From Halopseudomonas pachastrellae (GTDB taxonomy: Bacteria; Pseudomonadota; Gammaproteobacteria; Pseudomonadales; Pseudomonadaceae), in NCBI RefSeq assembly GCF_900114765.1, contig NZ_FOUD01000022.1:29001-93000 (forward strand): a DNA stretch of 64,000 nt, written 5' to 3'. Position 1 is the first letter of the stretch; every line of letters begins with the position of its first letter. Made by a program: the position numbers and the translations under genes. Shown here piece after piece: positions 1 to 11,479 of the stretch. The notes beneath the pieces were generated by a model. The model was not told the origin of the DNA. It saw nothing but the letters and a program-made list of their open reading frames with translations, and did no database searches.

Positions 1-828
1 CAGGCTGTCGCATTGGATGATGGCGTGGTCTTCCATGTCGGCGGTGATCTCGCCTTCAAAGATGTTCACGCTGCCGATGAACTCGGCGACGTGGCGGCTG
101 ACCGGGCTTTCATAGATGTCCATCGGCGTGCCGACCTGGGCAATCCAGCCCTGATGCATGATGGCGATGCGCTGGGCCATGGTCATGGCCTCTTCCTGAT
201 CGTGGGTCACCATGATGCAGGTTACACCGACGCGTTCGATAATCTCGACCAGTTCCAGCTGCATCTGGGTACGCAGCTTTTTATCCAGGGCGCCCATCGG
301 CTCATCGAGCAGCAGCACCTTGGGCCGCTTGGCCAGTGAGCGGGCCAGGGCAACGCGCTGGCGCTGGCCGCCGGACAGCTGATCCGGTTTGCGGCGAGCG
401 TATTCGGTCATGTGTACCAGCTTGAGCATTTCCTTAACGCGGGCATCAATCTCGGCCTTGGGCAGCTTGTCCTGCTTGAGGCCAAAGGCAATGTTCTGCT
501 CCACCGTCATGTGCGGAAACAGCGCGTAGGACTGGAACATCATATTGATCGGGCGTTCGTACGGCGGCAGGTCGGTAATGTCCTGACCGTCCAGCAGCAC
601 GCGGCCCTCGCTGGGGCGCTCGAAGCCGGCGAGAATACGCAGCAGCGTCGACTTGCCCGAGCCTGAACCACCAAGCAGGGCGAAGATCTCGCCACGATTG
701 ATGCTCAGGCTGACGTCATCCACCGCCAGCGCTTCATCGAATCGCTTGCTGATGCGTTCGATCTTCACAAAGTCATTGGGCTCGGCCTTGGCCATCGCCT
801 GTTTCATGGCTCCTGCTGCACCAACCAT
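1..828 (-). CDS. spuF: Polyamine ABC transporter ATP-binding protein SpuF/PotG, C-terminus outside window
   Basis: ATPase that would drive spermidine and putrescine import with the SpuG and SpuH permeases, which should lie just outside the window. The 276 residues visible carry a Walker A motif GGSGSGKST (about residues 53-61), the signature LSGGQRQRVALARSLA, Walker B LLLLDEPMGALD and the switch histidine in MVTHDQEEA. The family is about 380 residues, so the C-terminal regulatory domain is cut off by the window edge. The ATG at 826-828 has a good ribosome binding site (GGAGAG, spacing about 5). It is the last visible gene of the minus-strand spu operon and follows spuE after a 130-bp gap with a hairpin. 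Confidence 0.93.
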   Translation of the reverse strand, partial: MVGAAGAMKQAMAKAEPNDFVKIERISKRFDEALAVDDVSLSINRGEIFALLGGSGSGKSTLLRILAGFERPSEGRVLLDGQDITDLPPYERPINMMFQSYALFPHMTVEQNIAFGLKQDKLPKAEIDARVKEMLKLVHMTEYARRKPDQLSGGQRQRVALARSLAKRPKVLLLDEPMGALDKKLRTQMQLELVEIIERVGVTCIMVTHDQEEAMTMAQRIAIMHQGWIAQVGTPMDIYESPVSRHVAEFIGSVNIFEGEITADMEDHAIIQCDSL

Positions 829-926
829 AGGTCTCTCCGAATATCATTCCACCGCTGCGGTCTTGGCCGCATGCTTGCATTGGGACAGGTGCGGACACCC
901 GTCGGATTGGCTACTGCCGATTCGAC

Positions 927-953
927 AAGGGGCTGTCCGTAGACAGCCCCCTT
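927..953 (-). other. Intra-operon hairpin between spuE and spuF
   Basis: An inverted repeat, AAGGGGCTGTC at 927-937 against GACAGCCCCCTT at 42-53 of the same line (942-953) with one bulged C, lies just after the spuE stop. There is no U-run after it on the minus strand, so it is more likely a 3' stabiliser or leaky terminator that favours binding-protein mRNA over the ATPase and permease genes. That role is inferred from the position. Confidence 0.5.
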
Positions 954-958
954 AGGTA

Positions 959-3328
<2,370 letters not shown>

Positions 3329-3371
3329 TCAAGCGCTCACTGGCCAGCATAGCCGTTGGGCAACCTGAGCG

Positions 3372-4736
3372 TCAGACGCCCAGCTGCTCGGCCACCTGAT
3401 CCAGTACCTTCCAGGCCTTGTCGACCAGCTCGTCGATCTCGCTGCGGCTGATGACCAGCGGCGGCGACATGATCATGGTGTCACCCACCGCGCGCATGAC
3501 CAGGCCGTTGGCAACACACAGGTCGCGACACAGGGTGCCGACGGTGCCCTTGTCCGGGAAGCGTTCCCGGGTGGCCTTGTCCTTGACCAGCTCGATGGCG
3601 CCGAGCAGGCCTACACCGCGTACTTCTCCGACCAGACGATGCTCTGCCAGGCCGGCAATTTTCTCCTGCAAATACGGTGCCGCTTCTTCGCGAACATACT
3701 CGACGATCTTCTCGTCGCGCATGATGCGCAGGTTTTCCAGGCCAACGGCCGCTGAGGCCGGGTGCCCGGAATAGGTGTAGCCGTGGTAGAACTCGCCGCC
3801 ATGCTCGACCATGGTCTCGACCACACGGTCGCTGACGATCACGCCGCCCATCGGCAGGTAGCCGGAGGTCATGCCCTTGGCAATCGGCATTAGATCGGGC
3901 TTGAGGTCATAGTGCTGGCTGGCAAACCACTGGCCGGTGCGACCGAAACCGCAGATGACCTCGTCGATCACCAGCAGAATGTCGTACTTGGCCAGAATGC
4001 GCTTGATCTCCGGCCAGTAGGTGTCCGGCGGAATGATCACGCCGCCAGCGCCCTGGATCGGCTCGGCAATAAAGGCGCCGACCTGATCGATACCCAGCTC
4101 TTGGATCTTGGCTTCGAGCTGCTGCGCTGCCCAGATGCCGAATTCGTCCGGTGACATGTCGCCGCCTTCGCCGTACCAGTACGGCTGCGGGATATGCACG
4201 ATGCCCGGGATCGGCAGGTCACCTTGTTCGTGCATCACCGACATGCCGCCGAGGCTGGCGCCGGCCACGGTGGAGCCGTGGTAGCCGTTAACGCGGCTGA
4301 TGATGGTTTTCTTGCCGGGCTTGCCCTTGAGATCCCAGTAGCGGCGCACCATACGCAGCACGGTGTCGTTGGACTCGGAGCCCGAGCCGGTGAAGAACAC
4401 GTGGTTCATGTGCTCAGGGGCGACCTCGGCAATCGCCTTGGCCAGCTCGATGGCGGGCGGGTTGGTGCACTGGAAGAAGCTGTTGTAGTAGGGCAGCTTG
4501 AGCATCTGCTTGTAAGCGGCCTCGGCCAGCTCGGTGCGGCCGTAGCCAATGTTCACGCACCACAGGCCGGCCATGCCATCGAGCACCTTGTTACCCTCGC
4601 TGTCCCACAGGTAGACCCCTTCGGCACGTTCGATGATGCGGGTGCCACGGGCACCGAGATCCTTGTGGTCGGTGAACGGGTGCAGATAGTGGGCGGCGTC
4701 CATGGCTTGCAGGGCGGCGGTATTGAGTTTGCTCAT
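3372..4736 (-). CDS. spuC: Polyamine (putrescine/cadaverine):pyruvate aminotransferase SpuC
   Basis: Class III PLP-dependent aminotransferase of 454 residues that converts putrescine to 4-aminobutyraldehyde with pyruvate as acceptor. Visible features are GSGSESNDT (cofactor phosphate region, about 117-125), the IDEV motif with Asp258 that contacts the pyridine nitrogen, and the Schiff-base lysine Lys287 in PIAKGMTSGYLPMGG. The motifs HGYTYSGHP and GEVRGVGLLGAIE are typical of the family. Start at 4736 has GGAG spaced six bases away. It lies 61 bp after spuB in the operon and gives an aminotransferase route parallel to the gamma-glutamylation route. Confidence 0.95.
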   Translation of the reverse strand: MSKLNTAALQAMDAAHYLHPFTDHKDLGARGTRIIERAEGVYLWDSEGNKVLDGMAGLWCVNIGYGRTELAEAAYKQMLKLPYYNSFFQCTNPPAIELAKAIAEVAPEHMNHVFFTGSGSESNDTVLRMVRRYWDLKGKPGKKTIISRVNGYHGSTVAGASLGGMSVMHEQGDLPIPGIVHIPQPYWYGEGGDMSPDEFGIWAAQQLEAKIQELGIDQVGAFIAEPIQGAGGVIIPPDTYWPEIKRILAKYDILLVIDEVICGFGRTGQWFASQHYDLKPDLMPIAKGMTSGYLPMGGVIVSDRVVETMVEHGGEFYHGYTYSGHPASAAVGLENLRIMRDEKIVEYVREEAAPYLQEKIAGLAEHRLVGEVRGVGLLGAIELVKDKATRERFPDKGTVGTLCRDLCVANGLVMRAVGDTMIMSPPLVISRSEIDELVDKAWKVLDQVAEQLGV

Positions 4737-4797
4737 GCGGTACTCCGATATCCGTGTCGTCGCGGCGCCGGGCCGCGACTTGTGCGTGGTTCTGGGG

Positions 4798-6144
4798 TCA
4801 GACAGACAGCAGCAGGAACTCGCGCTCCCAGGAGCTGATCACCCGTTTGTAGTTTTCGTGCTCGGCCCGTTTGACGGCAACGTAGCCGCGGCAGAACTTG
4901 CTGCCCAGTACGCTTTCGACGTCCTTGCACTGTTCCATTCGCTCCAGCGCTGATTCGATGGTCAGCGGCAGGCGCAGGTTGCGGCGCTCGTAGGCGCGGC
5001 CCTTGACCGGCGCCGAGGGCGAAATCTGGTTTTCCATGCCGAGGTAGCCGCACAGCAGGCTGGCGGCGATGGCGATGTAGGGGTTGGCGTCGGCGCCTGG
5101 CAGGCGGTTCTCGACCCGGCGGTTCTGCGGGTTGGAGTCCGGTACGCGCAGGCCGGCGGTGCGGTTCTCTTCACCCCATTCCACGTTGACCGGTGCCGAG
5201 GTGTCCGGCAGAAACCGGCGGAACGAGTTGACGTTGGGGGCGAACAGCGGCAACACCTCGGGGATATAACGCTGCAGGCCGCCGATGTGCTGCAGGAACA
5301 GTTCGCTCATGCTGCCGTCGTCATTGGAGAAGATGTTCTTGCCGGTCTTGGTATCAACGATGCTCTGGTGCAGGTGCATGGCACTGCCCGGCTCGTTGGT
5401 AATCGGCTTGGCCATAAAGGTGGCGGTCATGTCGTGCTTGAGCGCCGCCTCACGCATGGTGCGCTTGAATACCTGAATCTGGTCGGCCAGATGCAGCGGG
5501 TCGCCGTGACGGAAGTTGATTTCCATCTGCGCGGTGCCTTCTTCGTGGATCAGGGTATCCAGATCCAGGCCTTGCGCTTCGCACCAGTCGTACATGTCCT
5601 CGAACAGCGGATCGAACTCGTTGGCGGCATCAATGGAGAAAGACTGACGGCCGGTTTCCTGGCGACCGGAGCGGCCAATCGGCGGCTGCAGAGGCAGGTC
5701 TGGGTCCTCGTTGCGGCGGGTCAGGTAAAACTCCATTTCTGGCGCGACAATCGGTTTCCAGCCTTTCTTTTGGTACAGCTTGAGGACGGTTTTCAGCACG
5801 TTGCGTGGCGACATCTCGATGGGGTTGCCCATCTTGTCGAAGCAGTCGTGGATGATCTGCGCAGTTGGCTCCAGCGCCCACGGCACGGTGAACATGGCGG
5901 TCTCGTCCGGCTTGCAGATCATGTCGATGTCGGCCGGGTCGAGCAGGTCGTAATAGATGTCGTCTTCTACATAGTCGCCAGTTACCGATTGCAGCAAGAT
6001 GCTCTCGGGCAGGCGCATGCCCTTTTCCGAGATGAATTTCATGGTGGGCGCGATCTTGCCGCGGGCAATGCCGGTCAGGTCGCTGACCATGCATTCCACT
6101 TCGGTAATCTTGTTTTCTTTCAGCCAGCTTTCAATCTTGTTCAT
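4798..6144 (-). CDS. spuB: Gamma-glutamylpolyamine synthetase SpuB (glutamine synthetase family)
   Basis: GlnA-like ligase that attaches glutamate to a polyamine amino group using ATP. The product has 448 residues from MNKIESWLKENK, chosen because the upstream in-frame codons overlap spuA and GAGG sits six bases before this ATG. Motifs seen include APEMEFYL (metal-binding glutamate), NEPGSAMHLHQS (ATP-binding loop with His) and the late motif ENRLPGADANPY. A glutamine synthetase adenylylation loop is not apparent. It starts 7 bp after the spuA stop, so the two genes are surely co-transcribed. A second family member, spuI, lies divergently. Confidence 0.93.
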   Translation of the reverse strand: MNKIESWLKENKITEVECMVSDLTGIARGKIAPTMKFISEKGMRLPESILLQSVTGDYVEDDIYYDLLDPADIDMICKPDETAMFTVPWALEPTAQIIHDCFDKMGNPIEMSPRNVLKTVLKLYQKKGWKPIVAPEMEFYLTRRNEDPDLPLQPPIGRSGRQETGRQSFSIDAANEFDPLFEDMYDWCEAQGLDLDTLIHEEGTAQMEINFRHGDPLHLADQIQVFKRTMREAALKHDMTATFMAKPITNEPGSAMHLHQSIVDTKTGKNIFSNDDGSMSELFLQHIGGLQRYIPEVLPLFAPNVNSFRRFLPDTSAPVNVEWGEENRTAGLRVPDSNPQNRRVENRLPGADANPYIAIAASLLCGYLGMENQISPSAPVKGRAYERRNLRLPLTIESALERMEQCKDVESVLGSKFCRGYVAVKRAEHENYKRVISSWEREFLLLSV

Positions 6145-6151
6145 AACCGCC

Positions 6152-6913
6152 TCAGGGTTGCCGCGACGCACGGGCCCGGCAGGCGTTGCCGAACGCCTGG
6201 AAAATCGACAGGTAGAGCGCGTTGCTACGGACCTGCCATTCGGGGTGCCACTGTACGCCGAGGGCGAATTGGGTTGCCTGGCTGACCGAGAAGGCCTCGA
6301 TCAGTCCATCGGGTGCTGTCGCTTCAGGCTGCAGACCGGGTGCCAGTGTAGCTACTCCCTGGGTATGCAGGGAATTGACCTGGGCCGAACTGCAGCCTGC
6401 GATCTGGTGAAGTAACCCCCCGGGCTCAAAGCGAACCTCATGGGCCGGGCCGTACTGGACCTCGACCGGCTGCGTCTTGTCTTCGCGGTGTTCGATATAT
6501 CCACCCACCTCATACAGCCGCTGGTGCAGGGTGCCGCCAAAGGCCACGTTCATTTCCTGAAAGCCGCGGCAGATGCCGAGTACCGGTACGCCCTGGTCGA
6601 TGGCCTGGCGAATCAGCGGCAGGGTGGTGGCGTCACGCTTGGGGTCATGCTTGGTGCCCTCGGCGCTCGCTGGGCCCTGGTAATGGTGGGGTTCGACGTT
6701 GGAGGGCGAGCCGGTGAACAGGATGCCGTCCAGCAACGTCAGTAGCTGTGCGCTGTCGAGGCGCTCGCCCAGGGCCGGAATCAGCAGCGGCAAGCCGTCC
6801 GCGCCGTCAACGACGCCGAGAATGTATTTCTCGCCGACGATGTTGAAGGGGTGGAGGCCGAGCTGCTCGGAGCAGCAGACGATACCGATGACGGGCTTGC
6901 GAGCGATGGACAT
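6152..6913 (-). CDS. spuA: Gamma-glutamyl-polyamine hydrolase SpuA (class I amidotransferase fold)
   Basis: Hydrolase that releases GABA from gamma-glutamyl-GABA, the last step of the gamma-glutamylation route. It has 253 residues from MSIARKPVIG; a longer reading frame exists upstream but GGAAG spaced about eight bases precedes this ATG. The nucleophile is Cys115 in VLGICRGFQEMN and the catalytic His/Glu lie in GVQWHPEW, matching PuuD/SpuA of peptidase family C26. First gene of the spu operon, separated from the divergent spuI by a 279-bp regulatory gap. Confidence 0.92.
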   Translation of the reverse strand: MSIARKPVIGIVCCSEQLGLHPFNIVGEKYILGVVDGADGLPLLIPALGERLDSAQLLTLLDGILFTGSPSNVEPHHYQGPASAEGTKHDPKRDATTLPLIRQAIDQGVPVLGICRGFQEMNVAFGGTLHQRLYEVGGYIEHREDKTQPVEVQYGPAHEVRFEPGGLLHQIAGCSSAQVNSLHTQGVATLAPGLQPEATAPDGLIEAFSVSQATQFALGVQWHPEWQVRSNALYLSIFQAFGNACRARASRQP

Positions 6914-7192
6914 TGACTGTCTTCCAGATGATCCAGTTCGAATAGCGGGTGACCGCATTGTTGTTCGTTTTTTCGTACAATAGCAATAAAAAATATTCAA
7001 CACAAAGACCGCAAATCCTGAACGTTCGCTCGGCCATCAGGGGCGCTGAGAGGCCCGGAATGACCTTAATTGGTGCGCCTTGCACCGACTTTGTGCGATG
7101 CCTGCTCTATTGACTCCAACGAGCCTTTCGGATTAACTCAGGGCTGGCACGTTTTGTGATTGATATATTTTACAAATAACAGGTGAAACCCC
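6914..7192. promoter_or_regulatory. Divergent spuA / spuI intergenic control region
   Basis: This 279-bp gap separates the two divergent glutamylpolyamine ligase transcription units and must hold both promoters. It is AT-rich near spuA (6955-7005). An inverted repeat GGTGC-5nt-GCACC lies at 7072-7086 near the centre and could be an operator for a polyamine-responsive repressor such as PauR; that is a guess from position and symmetry. A TGGCACG element at 7142-7148 resembles a sigma-54 -24 box but lacks the matching GC at -12. Confidence 0.4.
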
Positions 7193-8614
7193 ATGCAGCC
7201 CCAACCCGGAGCGGATGCTTTAACAGCCGTAGCCACCGAGATCGGTGCGCAGGTCGGCATCCAGGAAGCGGAGGCCTTTCTGGCCGCGCATCCGGAAATC
7301 CACTTTATTGACCTTCTTATTGCCGACATGAACGGTATTGTGCGCGGCAAGCGTATTGATCGTTCCGCGCTGGCCAAGGCATTCGAGAAGGGCATCGCAT
7401 TGCCGGCGTCGGTTTTTGCGCTCAACATTCAAGGTACGACCGTCGAGGAGACGGGGCTGGGGCTGGAAATTGGCGATGCCGATCGCATCTGCCTGCCGAT
7501 CCCGGGCACGCTGACGGTAGAGCCCTGGCAGAAGCGGCCAACCGGACAGCTGCTGATGACCATGTACGAACTGGACCGCAAGACCCCCTTCTTCGCCGAC
7601 CCCCGCTACGTTCTGCAACGCATCGTAGAACGCTTCAAAGATCTCAAGCTGACCCCGGTATCTGCCTTTGAGCTGGAGTTCTACCTGATTGACCAGGAGA
7701 ACATCACCGGTCGCCCGCAGCCGCCGCGCTCACCCATGTCGGGCAAACGCCCGAACTCGGTTCAGGTCTACTCCATGGACGATCTGGACGAATACGCCGA
7801 ATTCCTTGAGGACGTCATCGAAGCTGCCCACGAGCAGGGCATCCCCGCTGACGCCATCGTGGCCGAGTCTGCGCCGGGCCAGTTCGAGGTTAACCTGCAT
7901 CACGTCGATGATCCGGTGAAAGCCTGCGACTTCAACGTGCTGCTCAAGCGGGTGATCAAGAACGTGGCCTATGACCATGAGATGGACACCACCTTCATGG
8001 CCAAGCCGTACTACGATCAGGCCGGCAACGGCATGCACGTGCACATCAGCCTGACGGATGAGAACGGCCACAATATCTTCGCCCCCAACCCGGACGGCAG
8101 CCTGAGCGACACCCTGCGCTGGGCGGTCGGCGGCTTGCTGGAAACCCTGCCGCAGTACATGGCGTTCCTGTGCCCCAACGTCAACTCCTACCGCCGCTTC
8201 AGCCCGAGCTTCTTCGTACCCTGTGCGCCGACCTGGGGTATCGACAACCGCACCGTCGCCGTACGGGTGCCGGGTGGTGAGCCCGAGGCGATGCGCATCG
8301 AGCACCGCCTGGCAGGCGCGGACGCCAACCCTTATCTGTTGATGGCTGCCTTGCTGTCGGCCATTCACTACGGCATCAGCAACAAGATCGAGCCGCCGGA
8401 GATGACCGAAGGCAACGCCTACGATCAGCACGAAGCCTCCCTGCCGACCAACCTGCGTGATGCCCTGCGCGAGCTGGAAGCCTCCGAGGTGATGAAGGAG
8501 TACATCGGCGAGGAGTACCTGGACGTCTTCGTACTCTGTAAGGAAAGCGAGATGGAAGAGTTTGAAAAGACCATCTCCGACCTTGAGTACATGTGGTATC
8601 TGCACACGGTCTGA
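7193..8614 (+). CDS. spuI: Gamma-glutamylpolyamine synthetase SpuI (glutamine synthetase family)
   Basis: Second GlnA-like glutamylpolyamine ligase, 473 residues, about 20 residues longer at the N-terminus than SpuB. It shows IADMNGIVRGKRI near residue 44, the metal-site motif SAFELEFYL, the ATP-site motif NGMHVHISL and IEHRLAGADANPYLLMAA. The N-terminal extension is Ala/Gln-rich. ATG at 7193 has AGGTG about seven bases upstream. In PAO1 spuI is also divergent from spuA. It is followed by a hairpin terminator and then the PauB-like oxidase, which would act on its gamma-glutamyl product. Confidence 0.92.
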   Translation: MQPQPGADALTAVATEIGAQVGIQEAEAFLAAHPEIHFIDLLIADMNGIVRGKRIDRSALAKAFEKGIALPASVFALNIQGTTVEETGLGLEIGDADRICLPIPGTLTVEPWQKRPTGQLLMTMYELDRKTPFFADPRYVLQRIVERFKDLKLTPVSAFELEFYLIDQENITGRPQPPRSPMSGKRPNSVQVYSMDDLDEYAEFLEDVIEAAHEQGIPADAIVAESAPGQFEVNLHHVDDPVKACDFNVLLKRVIKNVAYDHEMDTTFMAKPYYDQAGNGMHVHISLTDENGHNIFAPNPDGSLSDTLRWAVGGLLETLPQYMAFLCPNVNSYRRFSPSFFVPCAPTWGIDNRTVAVRVPGGEPEAMRIEHRLAGADANPYLLMAALLSAIHYGISNKIEPPEMTEGNAYDQHEASLPTNLRDALRELEASEVMKEYIGEEYLDVFVLCKESEMEEFEKTISDLEYMWYLHTV

Positions 8615-8633
8615 CCGCGGGCATCACCCTTCA

Positions 8634-8663
8634 CAATCCCGCCATCCGGCGGGATTGTTCGTT
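8634..8663 (+). terminator. Rho-independent terminator after spuI
   Basis: CAATCCCGCC at 8634-8643 and GGCGGGATTG at 8648-8657 form a perfect 10-bp stem with a 4-nt loop, followed by TTCGTT. The U-tract is weak, so some read-through into the next gene is possible. Confidence 0.7.
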
Positions 8664-8680
8664 ATGCGAGAGCCTTTGTG

Positions 8681-9943
8681 ATGAATGATTCCTGGTATCG
8701 GGCCAGCGTGCCTGTGGCAGCACCTCGCGCGCAGCTGGCCGGTGCGCTGGATGCGGACGTATGCATCGTAGGGGCAGGCTTTACCGGTCTGTCGGCTGCA
8801 CTGGAGCTGGCCGAGGCCGGGCGCAGCGTGATTGTGCTGGAGGCGGAAGATGTCGGCTGGGGCTGCTCCGGCCGTAACGGCGGGCAGATCAACCCCGGGG
8901 TGGCCTGCGATCATTCACGCGTGGTGCGCGAGCTGGGCGAGGCGGCCGCGCGCAAGGTATGGCAGCTCGGCGTGGATGGCGTTGCGCTGTTGCGTGATCG
9001 GGTGGCGCGGCACGGCATCGACTGCGATCTAAAATGGGGCATTTTGCTGGTGGCCAACAAGGCGCGTCAGGTTCCCGAGTTGCGTGCCTGGCAGCAGGAG
9101 CTGGGTGAGCTGGGCTACGACCGTCTTGAGTTTCATGATCGGGCTGCGTTGCAGGGGCTGTTGCGCGCCGACTATCACGCTGGCGTCATGGACTGGGGCG
9201 GTGGCGATCTGCACCCGCTCAAATACGCCCAAGGCCTGGCCCGGGCGGCCGAACAGGCGGGCGTGCGCATCTTCGAGCGTTCTGCCGTGTTGAGCTATGC
9301 CGAAGAGGGTGGCGCGGTTGCGGTGCAGACGGCGGGCGGGCAGGTGCGCGCCGGTCACCTGCTGCTGGCAGGCAACGCCTATCTCGGCAAGTTGTTGCCC
9401 TGGCATCGCAAGGGCTTTATGCCGATTGGCAGCTACATCGGCGCGACCCGGCCGCTGGGTGATCTCGCGACTGAGCTGATTCCCTCCCGTGCAGCCGTCT
9501 GCGACATGAACACACTGATCGACTATTACCGGCTGACCCCGGACAACCGCTTGTTGTTTGGCGGGCGGGCCAGTGCGCGTGATGCGCGGCCCGATGCGCT
9601 TCGCCAGACCATGCGCCAGCGCATGGCGCAGGTATTTCCGCAATTGGCGGGTGAAGACTTCGAGTACCTCTGGGGCGGTCAGGTAGCCATGACCATGAGC
9701 AAGGCGCCGGTGTTTGGACGGTTGGGGCGGCGAGTGCTGTACACGCAAGGTTATTCCGGACAGGGCGTGGCGCTGGCAGGCCTGGCCGGTAAGTTGATGG
9801 CCGACACCGTGCTGGGTGATGCGCACAACTTTGACCTGATGGCGCGTTGGCGACATCTGCCGGTGCCCCCGGGTGCGCCCCTGCAGACCGCCATCCGAGC
9901 GTTGGCGCTGCTGTGGTATCGTCTGCAGGACAGTCGCCAGTAG
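8681..9943 (+). CDS. FAD-dependent gamma-glutamylputrescine oxidoreductase (PuuB/PauB-like)
   Basis: DAO-fold flavoprotein of 420 residues. The Rossmann motif CIVGAGFTGLSAALELAEAG occupies about residues 28-47, followed by EAEDVGWGCSGRNGGQ, the conserved FAD contact of the PuuB/PordL group, and a late GYSGQGVALAGLAGKL motif. In the gamma-glutamylation route such enzymes oxidise gamma-glutamylputrescine to the aldehyde. ATG at 8681 is chosen with GAGAG nine bases upstream; a GTG at 8678 is an alternative. Its place between spuI and the TetR gene supports the polyamine role; substrate is inferred from family and context. Confidence 0.82.
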   Translation: MNDSWYRASVPVAAPRAQLAGALDADVCIVGAGFTGLSAALELAEAGRSVIVLEAEDVGWGCSGRNGGQINPGVACDHSRVVRELGEAAARKVWQLGVDGVALLRDRVARHGIDCDLKWGILLVANKARQVPELRAWQQELGELGYDRLEFHDRAALQGLLRADYHAGVMDWGGGDLHPLKYAQGLARAAEQAGVRIFERSAVLSYAEEGGAVAVQTAGGQVRAGHLLLAGNAYLGKLLPWHRKGFMPIGSYIGATRPLGDLATELIPSRAAVCDMNTLIDYYRLTPDNRLLFGGRASARDARPDALRQTMRQRMAQVFPQLAGEDFEYLWGGQVAMTMSKAPVFGRLGRRVLYTQGYSGQGVALAGLAGKLMADTVLGDAHNFDLMARWRHLPVPPGAPLQTAIRALALLWYRLQDSRQ

Positions 9944-9953
9944 AGAGCTTTTC

Positions 9954-10580
9954 ATGAGTCGATCCGTTCCCAAGCGCCGCGCCAGCAGTCAGGAGCGGAT
10001 CGACCGTATCCTTGAGGCGACTATCAGCCTGCTGGGGCAGGGCGGGCTGAGCGAGCTGTCGATTTACGCCATTGCCGAGCAGGCGGAGATCCCGCCCTCA
10101 TCGGTCTACCACTTCTTCCCGCAGATCAGTGATGTGCTGGCGGCGCTGGCCGAACGGCTGTTTGTTGAGCTGGACGCCGTGCTGCAGCAGCCCCCGTCCT
10201 CTGCGCCTGACAGCTGGGCCGCGCTGGTGGCCGAGATTGAGGCGCGCTTTCAAGACTATTACCGCCGTCACCCGGCAGCCTGCGAGCTTTTGCTGGGCGG
10301 GCATGGTCTGGCGGCTATTCGTCAGGCCGACCAGCAGCACGATCAACTGCTGGCCCAGCGTTTTCAGCAATGCCTGGCAGAGCGCTTTGTGCTGCCTGCG
10401 CTGCCGCAGGATGTCGATATCTTTGCGCTCGCCATGCAGGCGGCGGACAAGCTGCTGGCGGTCGGATACCAGCAGGCGGGCGCGCTGTCCGATCCTATCT
10501 GTCGCGAGGCCACGCGCTTGATGACCGCGTACCTGAGCGTCTATCTGCCGCCGGTGCTGCCGCCGGCCAAGGGGCGCTGA
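9954..10580 (+). CDS. TetR family regulator, possible AguR
   Basis: Transcription factor of 208 residues from MSRSVPKRRA. The first 60 residues form a TetR helix-turn-helix (RIDRILEATISLLGQGGLSELSIYAIAE then IPPSSVYHFFPQISDVL); the rest is a helical ligand-binding domain. Starts 10 bp after the oxidase gene, with GAGAG upstream, so it is probably co-transcribed with it. In P. aeruginosa the aguBA operon is repressed by the TetR protein AguR from an adjacent gene; mtfA lies between this regulator and aguB here, so the AguR assignment is plausible but unproven. Confidence 0.8.
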   Translation: MSRSVPKRRASSQERIDRILEATISLLGQGGLSELSIYAIAEQAEIPPSSVYHFFPQISDVLAALAERLFVELDAVLQQPPSSAPDSWAALVAEIEARFQDYYRRHPAACELLLGGHGLAAIRQADQQHDQLLAQRFQQCLAERFVLPALPQDVDIFALAMQAADKLLAVGYQQAGALSDPICREATRLMTAYLSVYLPPVLPPAKGR

Positions 10581-10581
10581 G

Positions 10582-11361
10582 ATGGGGCTGTTCAAGTGGT
10601 GGCGCCAGCGCCGAGAGGCGAAGCAACTGCGCGAGCTGCAGCAAAACCTCGACCCTCAGTTGTGGCAGCAGGCGCTGGGCGACTGGCCTTTCTATCAGCA
10701 CAGTACGCCCGCTGCGCGCACGCGTTTGCACGAGCTGGCGCTGCGTCTGCTGCTGCGCAAGCACCTACACGCGACCGAGGGCGTTGAGCTGACCGATGCA
10801 CTGCGCCTGCGGGTGGCAGGCATGGCGGTTGCTCCCGTGCTGGAGCTGGGGCTCGACTGGTACGCCGGCTGGCAGACACTGATTTTTTACGATGGCCCCT
10901 TTCGCGCGCGGCACCAGTGGCGCGACGAGGCTGGCGTGGTGCATGAGGGCGAGCGGCAGCTGAGCGGCGAGGCCTGGCTGCGCGGGCCGGTGGTGCTGTC
11001 GCTGGATGACGTGCGCCACTCGGGTCGGGCCGACGGCTTTAACGTCGTGATTCATGAGCTGGCGCATACCCTGGATATGCGCTCCTCCAGCGCCAACGGC
11101 GCGCCGCCACTGCACCGGGGCATGAGCCAGGCGGATTGGGCGCGTGACATGCAGGCAGCCTGGGACGATCTGGGTCAGCGTTTTGAGCGCAACGAGGCGC
11201 TGCCACTGGACCCTTATGCGCTGGAGGCGCCGGCGGAGTTCTTTGCCGTGCTGTCAGAAAGCTTCTTTGAGCGGCCTGCGGTGCTGCGCAGGGAGTGGCC
11301 GGCGGTCTATCGGCATTTGGCCGATTTTTATCGGCAGGACCCGGTGAAGATGCTGGGTTGA
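10582..11361 (+). CDS. mtfA: Zinc metallopeptidase MtfA
   Basis: Cytosolic M90-family peptidase; in E. coli MtfA binds and inactivates the repressor Mlc and so links to glucose PTS control. 259 residues, close to the family norm. The zinc site is visible as HELAH at residues 158-162 with the third ligand Glu219 in APAEFFAVLSE. The gene begins 1 bp after the TetR stop codon, so the two are translated from one mRNA. Its presence between the TetR gene and aguBA is an unusual neighbourhood; no functional tie to polyamines is known. Confidence 0.92.
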   Translation: MGLFKWWRQRREAKQLRELQQNLDPQLWQQALGDWPFYQHSTPAARTRLHELALRLLLRKHLHATEGVELTDALRLRVAGMAVAPVLELGLDWYAGWQTLIFYDGPFRARHQWRDEAGVVHEGERQLSGEAWLRGPVVLSLDDVRHSGRADGFNVVIHELAHTLDMRSSSANGAPPLHRGMSQADWARDMQAAWDDLGQRFERNEALPLDPYALEAPAEFFAVLSESFFERPAVLRREWPAVYRHLADFYRQDPVKMLG

Positions 11362-11417
11362 TACGGCGCGCAGTGCTTGTTGGCCGATAAATATCTATTT
11401 ATTGAATGTCTTGTAGC

Positions 11418-11446
11418 TTGCCAATGGTGCCGGGCTGGGCTATAAG
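11418..11446 (+). promoter_or_regulatory. Putative sigma-70 promoter of aguBA
   Basis: TTGCCA at 11418-11423 and TATAAG at 11441-11446 are separated by 17 bp, 34 bp before the aguB start codon. The 118-bp gap after mtfA is otherwise empty. Confidence 0.5.
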
Positions 11447-11479
11447 TCGATTTTTATCCAACTCTTACCGGAGTGTGCC

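Noticed and set aside
7142..7156. Sigma-54 promoter for spuI
   Set aside because: TGGCACG is present but the -12 GC dinucleotide at the right distance is missing.
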